From Sediminibacillus massiliensis (lineage in GTDB: Bacteria > Bacillota > Bacilli > Bacillales > Amphibacillaceae), in the NCBI RefSeq assembly GCF_900156915.1, contig NZ_LT732535.1, forward strand, positions 215,624-279,623: a stretch of DNA of 64,000 bases. Reading direction: 5' to 3'. This document shows positions 1 through 9,279 of this stretch, in pieces. Position 1 is the stretch's first letter; every line of letters starts with the position of its first letter. Made by a program: the position numbers and the translations under genes. The notes beneath the pieces are model-generated. The model saw only the letters and a program-made list of their open reading frames with translations, was not told the origin of the DNA and ran no database searches.

Positions 1-4
1 ACTC

Positions 5-1126
5 ATGGCAGATAACAAGCCATCACGTTCTAAAGAAAATGAAAATGAGCTCACCCTGGAACAAGCAAAAGACCAGCTGCTTGAACTAGGTAAAAAACGA
101 GGAATCCTCGCATATGAAGAAGTTGCAGAGCGGTTATCCAACTTTGAATTGGAATCAGATCAGATGGACGAATTTTATGAGTACCTGAATGAACAAGGTG
201 TAGAGGTAATCGGAGATTCGGATGAAGATCCAAGTATGCAACAGTTATCCAAGGAAGAAGAATTTGACCTGAATGATTTGAGTGTTCCTCTCGGTATTAA
301 AATCAACGACCCGGTAAGGATGTACTTGAAAGAAATAGGACGGGTTGACCTATTGTCTGCAGCTGAAGAAATAGATTTAGCCAAGCGGATCGAAGAGGGG
401 GAAGAGGAAGCCAAGCGCAGATTGGCTGAAGCAAACCTTAGACTGGTTGTAAGTATTGCCAAACGATATGTCGGCCGGGGTATGTTATTCCTTGATTTAA
501 TTCAGGAAGGTAACATGGGACTCATTAAGGCTGTTGAAAAGTTTGATTACCGTAAGGGTTATAAATTCAGTACCTATGCAACTTGGTGGATTCGCCAGGC
601 AATCACAAGAGCGATTGCCGATCAGGCCCGTACAATCCGTATCCCTGTCCATATGGTTGAAACAATCAATAAACTTATCCGGGTACAAAGACAGCTTTTG
701 CAAGACTTGGGCCGTGAACCAATCCCCGAGGAAATTGCGAAAGAAATGGAACTTACACCAGATAAAGTAAGAGAAATACTGAAAATTGCCCAAGAGCCTG
801 TATCTCTTGAAACCCCAATCGGCGAAGAAGATGATTCGCATTTAGGTGATTTTATTGAAGATCAGGAAGCAACTTCTCCATCCGACCATGCTGCATATGA
901 GTTATTGAAAGAGCAGTTAGAAGACGTGTTGGATACTCTGACCGACAGAGAAGAAAATGTACTAAGACTGCGGTTCGGACTGGATGACGGCCGAACAAGA
1001 ACGCTTGAAGAAGTTGGAAAAGTCTTTGGAGTAACCAGAGAGCGAATCAGACAAATAGAAGCCAAAGCATTAAGAAAACTTCGTCACCCTAGCCGCAGCA
1101 AACGGTTGAAAGACTTCTTGGAATAG
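5..1126 (+). CDS. rpoD: Primary RNA polymerase sigma factor SigA (RpoD)
   Basis: Housekeeping sigma-70 factor, 373 aa, that directs RNA polymerase to -10/-35 promoters in vegetative cells. Region 1.2 starts near the [12 protein letters not shown] motif (residues 101-112). Region 2 spans about 137-210 and includes the -10-reading helix [13 protein letters not shown] (191-203). Region 3 is about 216-290. Region 4 ends with the -35-reading [21 protein letters not shown] (333-350). Length and sequence closely match B. subtilis SigA (371 aa). The gene probably continues the dnaG-rpoD operon, but its upstream neighbour lies outside the window. Confidence 0.98.
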   Translation: MADNKPSRSKENENELTLEQAKDQLLELGKKRGILAYEEVAERLSNFELESDQMDEFYEYLNEQGVEVIGDSDEDPSMQQLSKEEEFDLNDLSVPLGIKINDPVRMYLKEIGRVDLLSAAEEIDLAKRIEEGEEEAKRRLAEANLRLVVSIAKRYVGRGMLFLDLIQEGNMGLIKAVEKFDYRKGYKFSTYATWWIRQAITRAIADQARTIRIPVHMVETINKLIRVQRQLLQDLGREPIPEEIAKEMELTPDKVREILKIAQEPVSLETPIGEEDDSHLGDFIEDQEATSPSDHAAYELLKEQLEDVLDTLTDREENVLRLRFGLDDGRTRTLEEVGKVFGVTRERIRQIEAKALRKLRHPSRSKRLKDFLE

Positions 1127-1295
1127 CCTTGAAGTTCTGAAAGATAGGAGATTATGTTTGCTCAGTCATTGTGCTGTACCGGTACAATGGCTTTGCAATT
1201 GTAATCCCACATGCATTTTTTTGCTTGCGATTTTGATACCGTTAACATTTCTTGTAATCAATTTTACTCAAATCGGCACCGGAATGCAAATCTGC

Positions 1296-1320
1296 ACCGA
1301 AATTATTTTTTTCGGTTTTT
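1296..1320 (+). terminator. Possible rpoD-operon terminator
   Basis: A 7-bp stem (ACCGAAA with TTTCGGT) with an AT-rich loop is followed by a run of T. It lies about 170 nt after the rpoD stop. Apart from this hairpin and the cccA promoter, the 416-bp gap between rpoD and cccA shows only AT-rich sequence and no convincing gene. Confidence 0.45.
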
Positions 1321-1463
1321 CTACATAAATAGGCCGGCTTTTTGCTGTTTTTTTGGGCTGTAATTAAAAAGTTTGTTGTTATTCGTTTGTCAGATGTAGA
1401 AAGTCGATGAATTCTAACGATTTTTATATACGTTGTAAAAATTCTTGTCTTTACCCTTTTCTC

Positions 1464-1492
1464 TTGTCGTTTTTTCAAGTAAAATATATATA
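1464..1492 (+). promoter_or_regulatory. Likely sigma-A promoter of cccA
   Basis: TTGTCG, a 17-bp spacer and TATATA stand 50 nt upstream of the cccA start. This is inferred from consensus match only. Confidence 0.4.
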
Positions 1493-1542
1493 GCTTGTTC
1501 ATAAAAAAGAGAATATGGGGATTACATAAGGAGGACATAGAG

Positions 1543-1923
1543 ATGAAAAGAAACCCAGTTATCCCTTATGCAATTATCGCGGTGTTGGGAATACTTACTA
1601 TGATCGTTTTATCAATTGTCGGCCTGGATCAGTTTCAAGAAATAGAACAGGCGGGAGAAGAAGGGGGACAACAGGAAGAATCTGCTGAGGGCGGAGATCC
1701 TGGTGATCCGGAAGCTATCTTCCAAAATAACTGTGCCAGCTGCCACGGTGCTGATTTATCAGGTGGAGCAGGCCCGAACTTACAAGAAGTCGGCAGCAGG
1801 TATTCCCAAGAAGAAATCCATGAAATTATCATGAATGGAATTGAGGGAACAGCAATGCCAGGTGGTTTAGTCAGTGAAGAAGAAGCTAATTCACTAGCTG
1901 AATGGCTGGCGGAACATCAATAA
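1543..1923 (+). CDS. cccA: Membrane-anchored cytochrome c550
   Basis: Small c-type cytochrome (126 aa) carrying electrons to terminal oxidases on the outer face of the membrane. It has one N-terminal membrane anchor (about residues 8-27), an acidic Glu/Gly linker (34-57) and one haem-binding CASCH motif (64-68). The probable axial Met is in the TAMPGG stretch (M105). This order matches Bacillus CccA, which keeps its uncleaved anchor. I chose the ATG at 1543 because AAGGAGG lies 8 nt upstream; a longer reading from 1495 would cover the promoter. It sits beside sigA, as in B. subtilis. Confidence 0.93.
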   Translation: MKRNPVIPYAIIAVLGILTMIVLSIVGLDQFQEIEQAGEEGGQQEESAEGGDPGDPEAIFQNNCASCHGADLSGGAGPNLQEVGSRYSQEEIHEIIMNGIEGTAMPGGLVSEEEANSLAEWLAEHQ

Positions 1924-1930
1924 AACCGGT

Positions 1931-1968
1931 AAAAAGCTTTCTGGCAGGCGATCAGAAAGCTTTTTCTT
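1931..1968 (+). terminator. Terminator after cccA
   Basis: A 13-bp perfect stem (AAAAAGCTTTCTG and its complement) with a 9-nt loop ends in a T-rich tract. Confidence 0.85.
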
Positions 1969-2008
1969 TGCAGTAAAACTTTATGACAGAAAGAAAGGAG
2001 GAAAAACA

Positions 2009-2701
2009 ATGAGAGAAAATGGCATATCAAAAAGACTTCAACTTGTAGCAGATTTTCTTCCACCGGCCGCCAAATTCGCTGATATCGGTTCCGACCATGC
2101 GTATTTGCCAGTTTATGTTTGCAGCAGAGACAACCAGGCACAGGCCATCGCTGGCGAGTTGAACGAAGGACCCTATCAAAGCGCTAAAAAAAACGTCCAG
2201 TCATTCGGATTAAGTGGGCAAATTGAGGTGCGGAAAGGTGACGGACTTGCTGTGTTGAACGAAAAAGAGGTAGACCAATTGGTGATTGCCGGCATGGGGG
2301 GAAGCCTGATTGCTGATATTTTAAACAGCGGGAAAAACAAATTGTCCTCTGTGGACCGCATCATCGCGCAGCCCAACGTTGATGCAAAATCTATCCGCGT
2401 TTGGTTTCAAGATAATGGCTACCTCCTGGCTGGTGAAAAAATCATCGAAGAGTCAGGCCATATATACGAAATATTGATGGCGGAAAGAAAAGAAAGTGTG
2501 AGTCCACTTACCGATAAAGAGCTTCTATGTGGACCATTTCTTTTAAAAGAAAAATCTCCTGCTTTCGTTGAGAAATGGAAGTCTGAGTTATTAAAGAGAG
2601 AGCGCGCCCTTACCGAAATGAAAAAAGCCAGTAATCCAGATACGGCTAAAATGGCACAATTCTCTGAGGAGATCAACTTGATCAAGGAGGTGTTGGCATG
2701 A
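2009..2701 (+). CDS. trmK: tRNA (adenine(22)-N(1))-methyltransferase TrmK
   Basis: SAM-dependent methyltransferase (230 aa; B. subtilis YqfN) that methylates N1 of A22 in tRNA. The SAM-binding motif I is ADIGSDHAYLP (24-34). A glycine-rich GMGG strand follows at 95-98 and a QPN motif at 121-123 stands where base-modifying methyltransferases bind their target. The C-terminus (about 165-230) is helical, as in the family. AAAGGAGG precedes the ATG. The stop overlaps the next start (ATGA), so translation is probably coupled to the NIF3-family gene. Confidence 0.92.
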   Translation: MRENGISKRLQLVADFLPPAAKFADIGSDHAYLPVYVCSRDNQAQAIAGELNEGPYQSAKKNVQSFGLSGQIEVRKGDGLAVLNEKEVDQLVIAGMGGSLIADILNSGKNKLSSVDRIIAQPNVDAKSIRVWFQDNGYLLAGEKIIEESGHIYEILMAERKESVSPLTDKELLCGPFLLKEKSPAFVEKWKSELLKRERALTEMKKASNPDTAKMAQFSEEINLIKEVLA

Positions 2702-3813
2702 CAAAGGAGAAGCTGAATGTTAGAGATGTCGTTCAGGTCTTCGAAAAGTGGTCACCAAAGGAATTAGCATATGATTGGGATAATGTGGGACTTCAAATAG
2801 GAAATTATGAGAACCAGGTAAAACGGTTAATGGTGACTCTTGATGTCTTGGAAAACGTGGTGGACGAGGCGGTTGAAAACGATGTTGATATGATTATAGC
2901 CCACCATCCGTTACTTTTTAAGTCTGTCAAACAAATCGACATGACAAGTCCAAAAGGTAGAACTATCGAAAAAATCATCAAAAATGATATAACAGTTTAT
3001 GCTGCACATACAAATTTAGATATGGCTTTCGGAGGAGTGAGCGATATTCTTGCTCAAAAACTCGGACTAAATGATACAAAGGTCTTAGTGAAATCACATT
3101 CTGAAATGCTCTATAAGTTTGTTGTTTATGTTCCTGAAGATCACGCCGGCAAGGTGAGAGATGAAGTGGGGAATACAGGTGCAGGCCACATCGGCAATTA
3201 TAGTCATTGTTTTTTCAGTACATCAGGGGAAGGGTCTTTCTTACCCTTAGAAGGAACTAATCCATATATAGGCGCGCAAGGTGAAGTTGCAAAGGTCAAA
3301 GAAGTAAAGCTCGAAACGATCGTCAGGGAATCTCAATTGAAAATTGCAATCGACGCAATGAAAAGGGTACATCCTTATGAAGAACCTGCTTTCGATTTGT
3401 TTCCTCTTAACAATAATGGCATTACTTTTGGAGTCGGGAGGGTAGGAGAGCTTCCTGAGAGCCTCAGTCTACGTACCCTTTGTGAAAGAGTTAAGCAGCG
3501 TTTAAATATTCCTGGGTTAAGAGTAGCGGGAAACCTGGATGCTGAAGTGAAAAAAATCGCATTGCTTGGAGGAAGTGGGGAAGATTTCATCGGCCATGCT
3601 CATAAAAGTGGTGCAGATGTGTATATCACTGGAGATCTGACTTTCCATGAAACGCAGGATGCCTGGCAGATGGGCCTGAACTTGATTGATCCGGGCCATC
3701 ATGTCGAGAAAGTGATGAAAGAAGCAGTACAATCTTATTTGCAGGCAGAGTTGCAGGAAAAAGTGGAGGTCATTGTTTCAGAATCGAATACAGAGCCTTT
3801 CAAATTTCTATAG
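2698..3813 (+). CDS. yqfO: NIF3-like dinuclear metal-centre protein (YqfO)
   Basis: A 371-aa member of the NIF3/DUF34 family, often annotated as a GTP cyclohydrolase 1 type 2 homologue; its true substrate is unsettled. Metal ligands are visible in AHHP (68-71) and AHTNLD (103-108) at the N-terminus and in the C-terminal DPGHHVEK segment. Between the two NIF3 halves (about 130-240) is the extra PII/CutA-like domain typical of Bacillus YqfO. It overlaps trmK by four bases, the conserved yqfN-yqfO pair. Confidence 0.92.
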   Translation: MTKEKLNVRDVVQVFEKWSPKELAYDWDNVGLQIGNYENQVKRLMVTLDVLENVVDEAVENDVDMIIAHHPLLFKSVKQIDMTSPKGRTIEKIIKNDITVYAAHTNLDMAFGGVSDILAQKLGLNDTKVLVKSHSEMLYKFVVYVPEDHAGKVRDEVGNTGAGHIGNYSHCFFSTSGEGSFLPLEGTNPYIGAQGEVAKVKEVKLETIVRESQLKIAIDAMKRVHPYEEPAFDLFPLNNNGITFGVGRVGELPESLSLRTLCERVKQRLNIPGLRVAGNLDAEVKKIALLGGSGEDFIGHAHKSGADVYITGDLTFHETQDAWQMGLNLIDPGHHVEKVMKEAVQSYLQAELQEKVEVIVSESNTEPFKFL

Positions 3814-3816
3814 ATG

Positions 3817-3852
3817 AAAAAAGTCTAACTTCTAAGGAAGTTAGACTTTTTT
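3817..3852. terminator. Bidirectional terminator between yqfO and ispH
   Basis: A 16-bp inverted repeat (AAAAAAGTCTAACTTC and its complement) with a 4-nt loop has A- and T-tracts on either side. It can serve both convergent genes. Confidence 0.88.
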
Positions 3853-3864
3853 CGAATAGAATAA

Positions 3865-4827
3865 TTATTTTGCTTTAGTACTTTTCTTTTTCGCTTTTAT
3901 TTTTGGAAGGATTTTATGCTGTTCCACTTTAGAGGTTAAATTCCACACTTTTTCTTCGTCTTCTTCATATTCCTCGATAAACTTTATTACTTCTTTGGTA
4001 ATAGGAGTAGGTGTGGACGCCCCTGCAGTTACGGCAACTTTTTCGACTCCTTTTAACCAGGCGATATCGATTTCGGAAACATCAGCAATCCGGTATGCCT
4101 TTGTCCCGGCAATTTCCTTGGATACTTGGGCAAGGCGGTTGGAGTTGTTGCTCCGCGGGTCTCCGACCACGAGAGTCAAATCAGCTTCTTTAGCTTGTTC
4201 AGCCACTGCTTCTTGTCTAACCTGTGTCGCCATACAGATTTCCTGAACCATTTCAGTCTGTGGGTACCTTTCTTTCACATTCTGCATAACATCATACACA
4301 TCCCACTGGCTCATCGTTGTCTGGTTGGTCACAATGATTTTTTCGCTAACAATATCCAAATTTTTTACGTCTTCTTCCGTCTGCACTAAATGGACATGGC
4401 CAGGTGCGACTCCGACCGCCCCTTCTGGTTCCGGGTGCCCTTTTTTACCGATGTAAACAACTTCATAACCTTCTTTTACCTTTTCCCTGATCAAATCATG
4501 TGTTCGTGTGACATCAGGGCATGTTGCATCAAGTACAGTCAATCCTTTTTCTCTAGCCCTCTCTTTCACTTCAGGGGAAACCCCATGAGCTGTAAAAACA
4601 ACCGTCCCTTCGGTGATTTCCTCTAATAGTTCAGCCCGGTTTTTTCCATCAAGAGTGATGACACCTTCGCTTTTAAATGCTTCATTAACGTGTGAATTGT
4701 GGACGATCATTCCCAGTATATAAATTGGTCGCGGAAGGTTAGGGTCTTTCACGGCGTTTTGTGCAATGACCATGGCGTCCACTACCCCATAACAGTACCC
4801 GCGTGGTGCGATTTTGATTACTTCCAT
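3865..4827 (-). CDS. ispH: 4-hydroxy-3-methylbut-2-enyl diphosphate reductase IspH
   Basis: Last enzyme of the non-mevalonate (MEP) isoprenoid pathway. It reduces HMBPP to IPP and DMAPP with a 4Fe-4S cluster held by three cysteines, here C12 (GYCYGV), C103 (ATCPDV) and C198 (EICMAT). The substrate-binding [10 protein letters not shown] stretch and TAGASTPTP motif are intact. At 320 aa it is full length with an extra Lys-rich tail (about 307-320). A GGGG-rich ribosome site precedes the ATG at 4827. IspG, the previous step, is on the same strand at 9.3-10.4 kb. Confidence 0.95.
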   Translation of the reverse strand: MEVIKIAPRGYCYGVVDAMVIAQNAVKDPNLPRPIYILGMIVHNSHVNEAFKSEGVITLDGKNRAELLEEITEGTVVFTAHGVSPEVKERAREKGLTVLDATCPDVTRTHDLIREKVKEGYEVVYIGKKGHPEPEGAVGVAPGHVHLVQTEEDVKNLDIVSEKIIVTNQTTMSQWDVYDVMQNVKERYPQTEMVQEICMATQVRQEAVAEQAKEADLTLVVGDPRSNNSNRLAQVSKEIAGTKAYRIADVSEIDIAWLKGVEKVAVTAGASTPTPITKEVIKFIEEYEEDEEKVWNLTSKVEQHKILPKIKAKKKSTKAK

Positions 4828-5019
4828 TTCATTTCCCCCTACTATCTTATATCTTCAAATCCTTAAGAGGTTTTGGATGTTTATATGTTTTCATAATAGA
4901 TGCCTTTTAAAAGGCATTAGTTTCATTATAAAGGTAAAACTACATTATGACAAAGATTATCTGGTCGATTAACTTTTCCTGCTTTAACGGATAAACGTGC
5001 AAAAAAAGCAAACGTCCTC

Positions 5020-5025
5020 TATAAT
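5020..5025 (+). promoter_or_regulatory. -10 box upstream of cshB
   Basis: A perfect TATAAT lies about 40 nt before the cshB start. A matching -35 is weak, so only the -10 element is called. Confidence 0.4.
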
Positions 5026-5063
5026 AGGATAGGAGTTACAAGTAATTCAAAAGGAGTATCATT

Positions 5064-6371
5064 ATGGAAAATCATTTATTCAAGCAGTATAATTTCCATC
5101 CATTATTGAATGATATCATCGATCATCTTGACTTTTATAAACCGACACCAATCCAAGAGAAAGTCCTCCCGGCTGTTTTGAGGGGGGAAAGTGTAATTGG
5201 ACAGTCACATACTGGTTCTGGAAAAACGCATGCATATCTGCTTCCCTTGTTTAATCAAATCATCGAAGGCAAAAGAGAAGTTCAATTCGTCGTGACTGCT
5301 CCGACAAGAGAACTGGCAGTCCAGATTTATGATGAAGTACGGAAAATTATCCATTATGCCAATAAAGAACATCGCTGGCACGCTAAATTGTTAATCGGCG
5401 GTACAGATAAAAAGAAGTCCATCGAAAAGCTGAAAGAACAGCCCCATATTGTTGTAGGGACGCCTGGAAGGATAAAAGATCTGGTAGAGGAAGGTGCACT
5501 TGACCTTTATGCAGCTAAATCGTTTGTTGTAGATGAAGCAGATTTAATGCTTGATCTTGGCTTCATAAATGATGTCGATCAAATTCTGGTCAAAACAAAT
5601 CCCGATATTCAGCTATTGGTATTTTCTGCCACAATACCAGAAAGGCTTCAACCGTTCTTGAAGAAATATTTGGAGAACCCAAAGTATATAAAAGCAGAAG
5701 AGGAAAAAATATCACCGGAAACGATGGAGCACCGGTTAGTGGCATTGCGTCATCGTTCTGTTTCTGAGATGGTTTATAGAATATCGGAATCCATACAGCC
5801 TTATTTGGCGATTATTTTCACAAATGGAAAGGAACTAGCCAATCAGTTGGCTGAAGAGCTAACCGAGATGGGCATGGATGTCGGCCTGATTCACGGAGGA
5901 TTGTCCCCGAGAGAAAGGAAAAGGGTGCTGAAAGACATTCAAAACCTCAGGTTTCAATATATTGTAGCGACGGATCTTGCTGCAAGGGGAATTGATATCA
6001 GTGGAGTTAGTCATGTTATCAATGCACAAATGCCTAAAGAAGAAGAGTTTTATATCCACAGGGTCGGCCGGACAGCACGGGCTGGCATGGAAGGAACAGC
6101 AATAAATCTATATACAGAGTCAGATCTTCAGCTAGTACAGAAGCTGGAGAAAAAAGGTCTGGCCTTTACAAGCTATGATGTCAAAAATGGTGAATGGCTG
6201 GAGACAAAAGCCTGGAACGAAAGAAGTTCCAGAAAGAAAACCGAGTCAGATACAGAAAAAGAAGCATGGAAAAGGGTGAGAAAACCGAAAAAGGTGAAGC
6301 CCGGGTATAAAAAGAAAATGAAAAAACAGCAAGAACAAGTCAAAAAGAAGTTAAACAGGAAAAAATATTAG
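5064..6371 (+). CDS. cshB: DEAD-box RNA helicase CshB
   Basis: ATP-dependent RNA helicase, 435 aa, close to B. subtilis CshB (YqfR, 438 aa), which works in cold-shock RNA unwinding and ribosome or RNA-decay processes. Motifs run in order: Q-motif TPIQEKVLP (28-36), Walker A SHTGSGKT (48-55), PTREL (80-84), GTPGR (132-136), DEAD (157-160), SAT (188-190), then ATDLAARGIDI and HRVGRTARAG in the second RecA domain. The last 50 residues are very Lys/Arg-rich and probably bind RNA. AAAGGAG precedes the ATG. Confidence 0.95.
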   Translation: MENHLFKQYNFHPLLNDIIDHLDFYKPTPIQEKVLPAVLRGESVIGQSHTGSGKTHAYLLPLFNQIIEGKREVQFVVTAPTRELAVQIYDEVRKIIHYANKEHRWHAKLLIGGTDKKKSIEKLKEQPHIVVGTPGRIKDLVEEGALDLYAAKSFVVDEADLMLDLGFINDVDQILVKTNPDIQLLVFSATIPERLQPFLKKYLENPKYIKAEEEKISPETMEHRLVALRHRSVSEMVYRISESIQPYLAIIFTNGKELANQLAEELTEMGMDVGLIHGGLSPRERKRVLKDIQNLRFQYIVATDLAARGIDISGVSHVINAQMPKEEEFYIHRVGRTARAGMEGTAINLYTESDLQLVQKLEKKGLAFTSYDVKNGEWLETKAWNERSSRKKTESDTEKEAWKRVRKPKKVKPGYKKKMKKQQEQVKKKLNRKKY

Positions 6372-6379
6372 ATTAAACG

Positions 6380-6414
6380 GGCTTTCTTCCTTCACCAAAG
6401 GAGAAAGCCTTCCT
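6380..6414 (+). terminator. Terminator after cshB
   Basis: A stem of GGCTTTC paired with GAAAGCC, extended by TCCTT with AAGGA, has only a weak T tract. Confidence 0.5.
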
Positions 6415-6437
6415 ATTGCAACAAAATTATACATATA

Positions 6438-6454
6438 ATAATAATGATTATTAT
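6438..6454. promoter_or_regulatory. Fur-family type operator upstream of nfo
   Basis: A perfect 8-1-8 palindrome ATAATAAT-G-ATTATTAT ends just before a TATAAT box (6457-6462). Its core TAATAAT-n-ATTATTA differs by one base per arm from the 7-1-7 boxes of Fur (TGATAAT) and PerR (TTATAAT). The position fits repression. Which regulator binds is unknown. Confidence 0.5.
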
Positions 6455-6492
6455 GTTATAATGATTTCAGATAGTTGAAAGAGGTGGAGAAT

Positions 6493-7386
6493 TTGTTGAA
6501 AATTGGGTCTCATGTTTCGATGAGCGGAAAAAAAATGTTACTGGGTTCAAGTGAAGAAGCAGCTTCATACGGTTCAAATGTATTTATGATTTATACTGGC
6601 GCGCCACAGAACACCAGAAGGCGACCTATAGAGGAATTGAATATTGAAAATGGACGTGCACACATGACAGAAAATGGAATCGTTGATATTGTTGTACATG
6701 CTCCTTACATCATTAATATTGGAAACACAAATAAAAAAGAAACTTTCCAGCTGGGTGTCGACTTTCTTCGTAGTGAAATAGAAAGGACAGAGGCAATCGG
6801 GGCAAAACAAATTGTCCTGCACCCTGGATCCCATGTTGGAGCAGGAGAAGAAAAAGGGTTAAATAAAATCATCGAAGGACTTAATGAAGTCTTACACAGC
6901 GACCAGCAAGTACAGATAGCCTTGGAAACTATGGCCGGGAAAGGTTCGGAACTTGGAAGGAACTTCGATGAGCTTGCGAAAATCATCGATGGAGTAGAAT
7001 TGAATGATAAATTGTCCATTTGCCTGGACACCTGCCATATTCATGACGCCGGCTATGACATTGTCAATGACTTTGACGGTGTGCTGAATGAGTTTGACAA
7101 AACGATTGGTCTAGACAGACTCAAAGTAATTCACGTCAATGATAGTAAAAACGAACGCGGAGCAAGTAAAGACAGGCACGAGAATATTGGCTTTGGCCAT
7201 ATTGGTTATCAGGCATTACGTTATATTGTACACCATCCGCAATTGTCTGATCTTCCAAAAATACTGGAAACTCCTTATGTCGGTGAAGACAAAAAAAATA
7301 AAAAGCCGCCATATAAATTTGAAATCGAGATGATTAAAGGAAACGAATTTGTGACCGATTTGAAGGACCAAATTGTTGCACAATAA
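6493..7386 (+). CDS. nfo: Endonuclease IV (AP endonuclease)
   Basis: Zinc-dependent AP endonuclease (297 aa, same length as B. subtilis Nfo/YqfS) that cuts DNA 5' of abasic sites in base-excision repair. Metal-binding segments of the TIM-barrel family are all visible: [54 protein letters not shown] and LETPYVGED. The first in-frame TTG is at 6475. I prefer TTG 6493 because GAGGTGG lies just upstream and the protein then begins [12 protein letters not shown] like its homologues. A Fur-family type palindrome covers its promoter. Confidence 0.94.
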   Translation: MLKIGSHVSMSGKKMLLGSSEEAASYGSNVFMIYTGAPQNTRRRPIEELNIENGRAHMTENGIVDIVVHAPYIINIGNTNKKETFQLGVDFLRSEIERTEAIGAKQIVLHPGSHVGAGEEKGLNKIIEGLNEVLHSDQQVQIALETMAGKGSELGRNFDELAKIIDGVELNDKLSICLDTCHIHDAGYDIVNDFDGVLNEFDKTIGLDRLKVIHVNDSKNERGASKDRHENIGFGHIGYQALRYIVHHPQLSDLPKILETPYVGEDKKNKKPPYKFEIEMIKGNEFVTDLKDQIVAQ

Positions 7387-7392
7387 GTAGTT

Positions 7393-7430
7393 AAAAGCTG
7401 TGAAGCGGGCTGCCGCTTTACAGCTTTTTT
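7393..7430 (+). terminator. Terminator after nfo
   Basis: A long stem (AAAAGCTGT..AAGCGG with CCGCTT..ACAGCTTTT) ends in six T. Confidence 0.85.
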
Positions 7431-7468
7431 GCATTTCTGGATGTTTAAATAGTAAATAAAAAGGGAAG

Positions 7469-7759
7469 TCATTGAAACCAGGAGTCGATTCCATAAGCTT
7501 TGGTCAATTGTCTGAACAGTTTGTTTGCTTTTTGGGCAGTCTTGACATCTGTTATCTGAGCCAGCTTTTTGAACATTTTCATGCGATCATTTTCTTCTAA
7601 AGGATTGAAAGTTTCGTTCTTTAACGTGGCTACAATTTGATCCGCTTGTTGTTTGGTTAATGGAATATCATATTGCTTTGAGTAATGAAGCAGATCATTC
7701 GTACTTAATTGTCTTATCTTTTTAATAACCATTGATTCAAGCATCTTGTTTCGGTTCAT
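7469..7759 (-). CDS. yqfT: DUF2624 family protein (YqfT-like)
   Basis: Small helical cytoplasmic protein of about 96 aa with no known function. It resembles the DUF2624 family (YqfT), which lies next to nfo in many Bacillaceae. There is no signal peptide or membrane segment, and it is rich in Lys, Gln and Leu. I chose the ATG at 7759 because AAGGTG stands at suitable distance; an in-frame GTG at 7768 would add three residues. It converges on nfo, with the nfo terminator between them. Confidence 0.7.
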   Translation of the reverse strand: MNRNKMLESMVIKKIRQLSTNDLLHYSKQYDIPLTKQQADQIVATLKNETFNPLEENDRMKMFKKLAQITDVKTAQKANKLFRQLTKAYGIDSWFQ

Positions 7760-7903
7760 CCTATTCACCTTCTGCTTTATGTTTTGCTAATACCGTATGT
7801 GCAAAACAAAATCGCGTGAATAAAAAAAGCTTAATGAATTGCATTCCTGACAATCTGATTGTAAAGTCGCTAATTGTGATTGCCAGTAAGGAGGGATGTT
7901 ACA

Positions 7904-8638
7904 TTGGAATCAAGTAAAGTTGGTAAGTATTCTATACTCTTTTTGGTGTTAGGTATTTGTTTATTGATTCTGAACACCGGATTCAATGGAAAGGGTGAAA
8001 ATCTTGATGCTGTTTCGAAACAAAAAGAGGAAGCCCAAAAGGAAATAGATATGTTAAAAGAAGAAAATAAACAATTAAAGTCACAAAATAACTATTTGCA
8101 ATCTGTCAAACAGACGAAAAATGATAAAAACGGATACTTAACTTGGCCTCAGGTTGAAACGGTGGCTGATGCACTTGTCCAAGACAGCGGAGGGGCGTTT
8201 AATAAAACTTGGGCATTATACTTAGTAAAGGAGTCACAAAAATATGAGATAGATCCGCATCTGGTATATGAACTACTGAAAGTGGAAACAGGAGGGACAT
8301 TTGATCCTGACTTAGTTGGCCCTGAGACTAAATACGGCAGAGCGTATGGTATGGGACAATTTATGAAAAATACCGCACCTTGGGTTGCTGACATGGCAGG
8401 CTTGCCTTACAAAGAAGAATTGTTGTTTGATCCATATTATTCCATGCAATTATCGATCATTTATTTAGACTTTTTACACACCGAATATCAAAACTGGAAT
8501 AAGGCGCTTACTGCTTATCATAGAGGAATGAGGGGACTAGAGAAATACATCGAAAATAACGGCAATGCAAAAAGCTGGTATGCAGTTGAAATCCTTAGCA
8601 AAGCCGATTCCCATCAAACTTTGGCAACCTTACAATAA
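7904..8638 (+). CDS. Membrane-anchored lytic transglycosylase (SLT domain)
   Basis: Predicted peptidoglycan lytic transglycosylase, 244 aa. It has an N-terminal signal anchor (about 9-27), a Gln/Glu/Lys coiled coil (about 40-70) and a C-terminal goose-lysozyme/SLT fold. The catalytic Glu is in LLKVETGG, followed by the fold's GMGQFM motif and ALTAYHRGM. It probably acts on the wall outside the membrane. The start is TTG 7904, nine bases after a perfect AAGGAGG. I cannot assign a B. subtilis gene name. Confidence 0.82.
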   Translation: MESSKVGKYSILFLVLGICLLILNTGFNGKGENLDAVSKQKEEAQKEIDMLKEENKQLKSQNNYLQSVKQTKNDKNGYLTWPQVETVADALVQDSGGAFNKTWALYLVKESQKYEIDPHLVYELLKVETGGTFDPDLVGPETKYGRAYGMGQFMKNTAPWVADMAGLPYKEELLFDPYYSMQLSIIYLDFLHTEYQNWNKALTAYHRGMRGLEKYIENNGNAKSWYAVEILSKADSHQTLATLQ

Positions 8639-8647
8639 ACTACACTC

Positions 8648-8680
8648 AACGAGGCTTCGATTTAGAGGCCTCGTTTTGTT
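8648..8680 (+). terminator. Terminator after the transglycosylase gene
   Basis: An AACGAGGC/GCCTCGTT stem is followed by a T-rich tract. Confidence 0.75.
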
Positions 8681-8785
8681 TGCAGTAAGCATAATTTACC
8701 ATTTCATGCATGAACTACCTCGTAAATAAGAATGAAATCTCCATACAATAGGAAGGCACCCCGAATAGGAAAGCGAGGGTTTCCC

Positions 8786-9232
8786 ATGGATGAAAAGCAG
8801 AACAATGACCAGACAGAAAATGTAGAAGAACCACCAAGGTTTGGAGATGACGCTCCAAACCCTGTCAATAGTCGTCAACAGGCAAGCCAGGCTTTGCCGC
8901 CTCGTGACCCTGAAGAACAATATATTTTGGATGAGCCTTACAAAAGAGATGAAGAAATGTCACAGGAACTTGCTGCAAATGACTTCAGGAAGCCAATGAA
9001 TACTGCTGAACAAGAAACAAGCATGAAATCTGAAGCCAAAACTGGGTTTGGTTGGGTAGCAGTTATATTAGCGGCTTTGTCGTTTTTTATGATGCCTGTC
9101 GTTTTAGGAGCAGCTGCGATAATATTCGGGTTTATTTCTAGAAACAGGGGTGCAGATACACTGGGCAATACGGCGATTATCGCTGGTGCTATATCAATAG
9201 TGTTGGCTTTATTCGTTGCCCCGTTCGTTTAA
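8786..9232 (+). CDS. yqfX: Membrane protein YqfX-like
   Basis: A 148-aa protein of unknown function. The N-terminal two thirds are hydrophilic and acidic (Asp, Glu, Gln, Asn, Pro rich), and the C-terminus has two or three close membrane segments separated by an NRGADT turn. The position immediately before convergent ispG matches B. subtilis yqfX-yqfY. I favour ATG 8786, preceded by GCGAGGG; ATG 8732 in the same frame has no ribosome site. The disordered acidic arm is probably cytoplasmic, but no role can be inferred. Confidence 0.7.
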   Translation: MDEKQNNDQTENVEEPPRFGDDAPNPVNSRQQASQALPPRDPEEQYILDEPYKRDEEMSQELAANDFRKPMNTAEQETSMKSEAKTGFGWVAVILAALSFFMMPVVLGAAAIIFGFISRNRGADTLGNTAIIAGAISIVLALFVAPFV

Positions 9233-9244
9233 GCATGGCATACA

Positions 9245-9279
9245 AAAAGAGCTGGTCGCAAATAGACCAGCTCTTTTCT
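9245..9279. terminator. Bidirectional terminator between yqfX and ispG
   Basis: A 13-bp perfect stem AAAAGAGCTGGTC with a 7-nt loop and flanking A and T tracts. Confidence 0.88.

Noticed and set aside
1242-1538. 98-aa minus-strand open frame between rpoD and cccA
   Set aside because: It covers the cccA promoter and ribosome site, has no ribosome site of its own and its composition follows AT-rich noncoding DNA.
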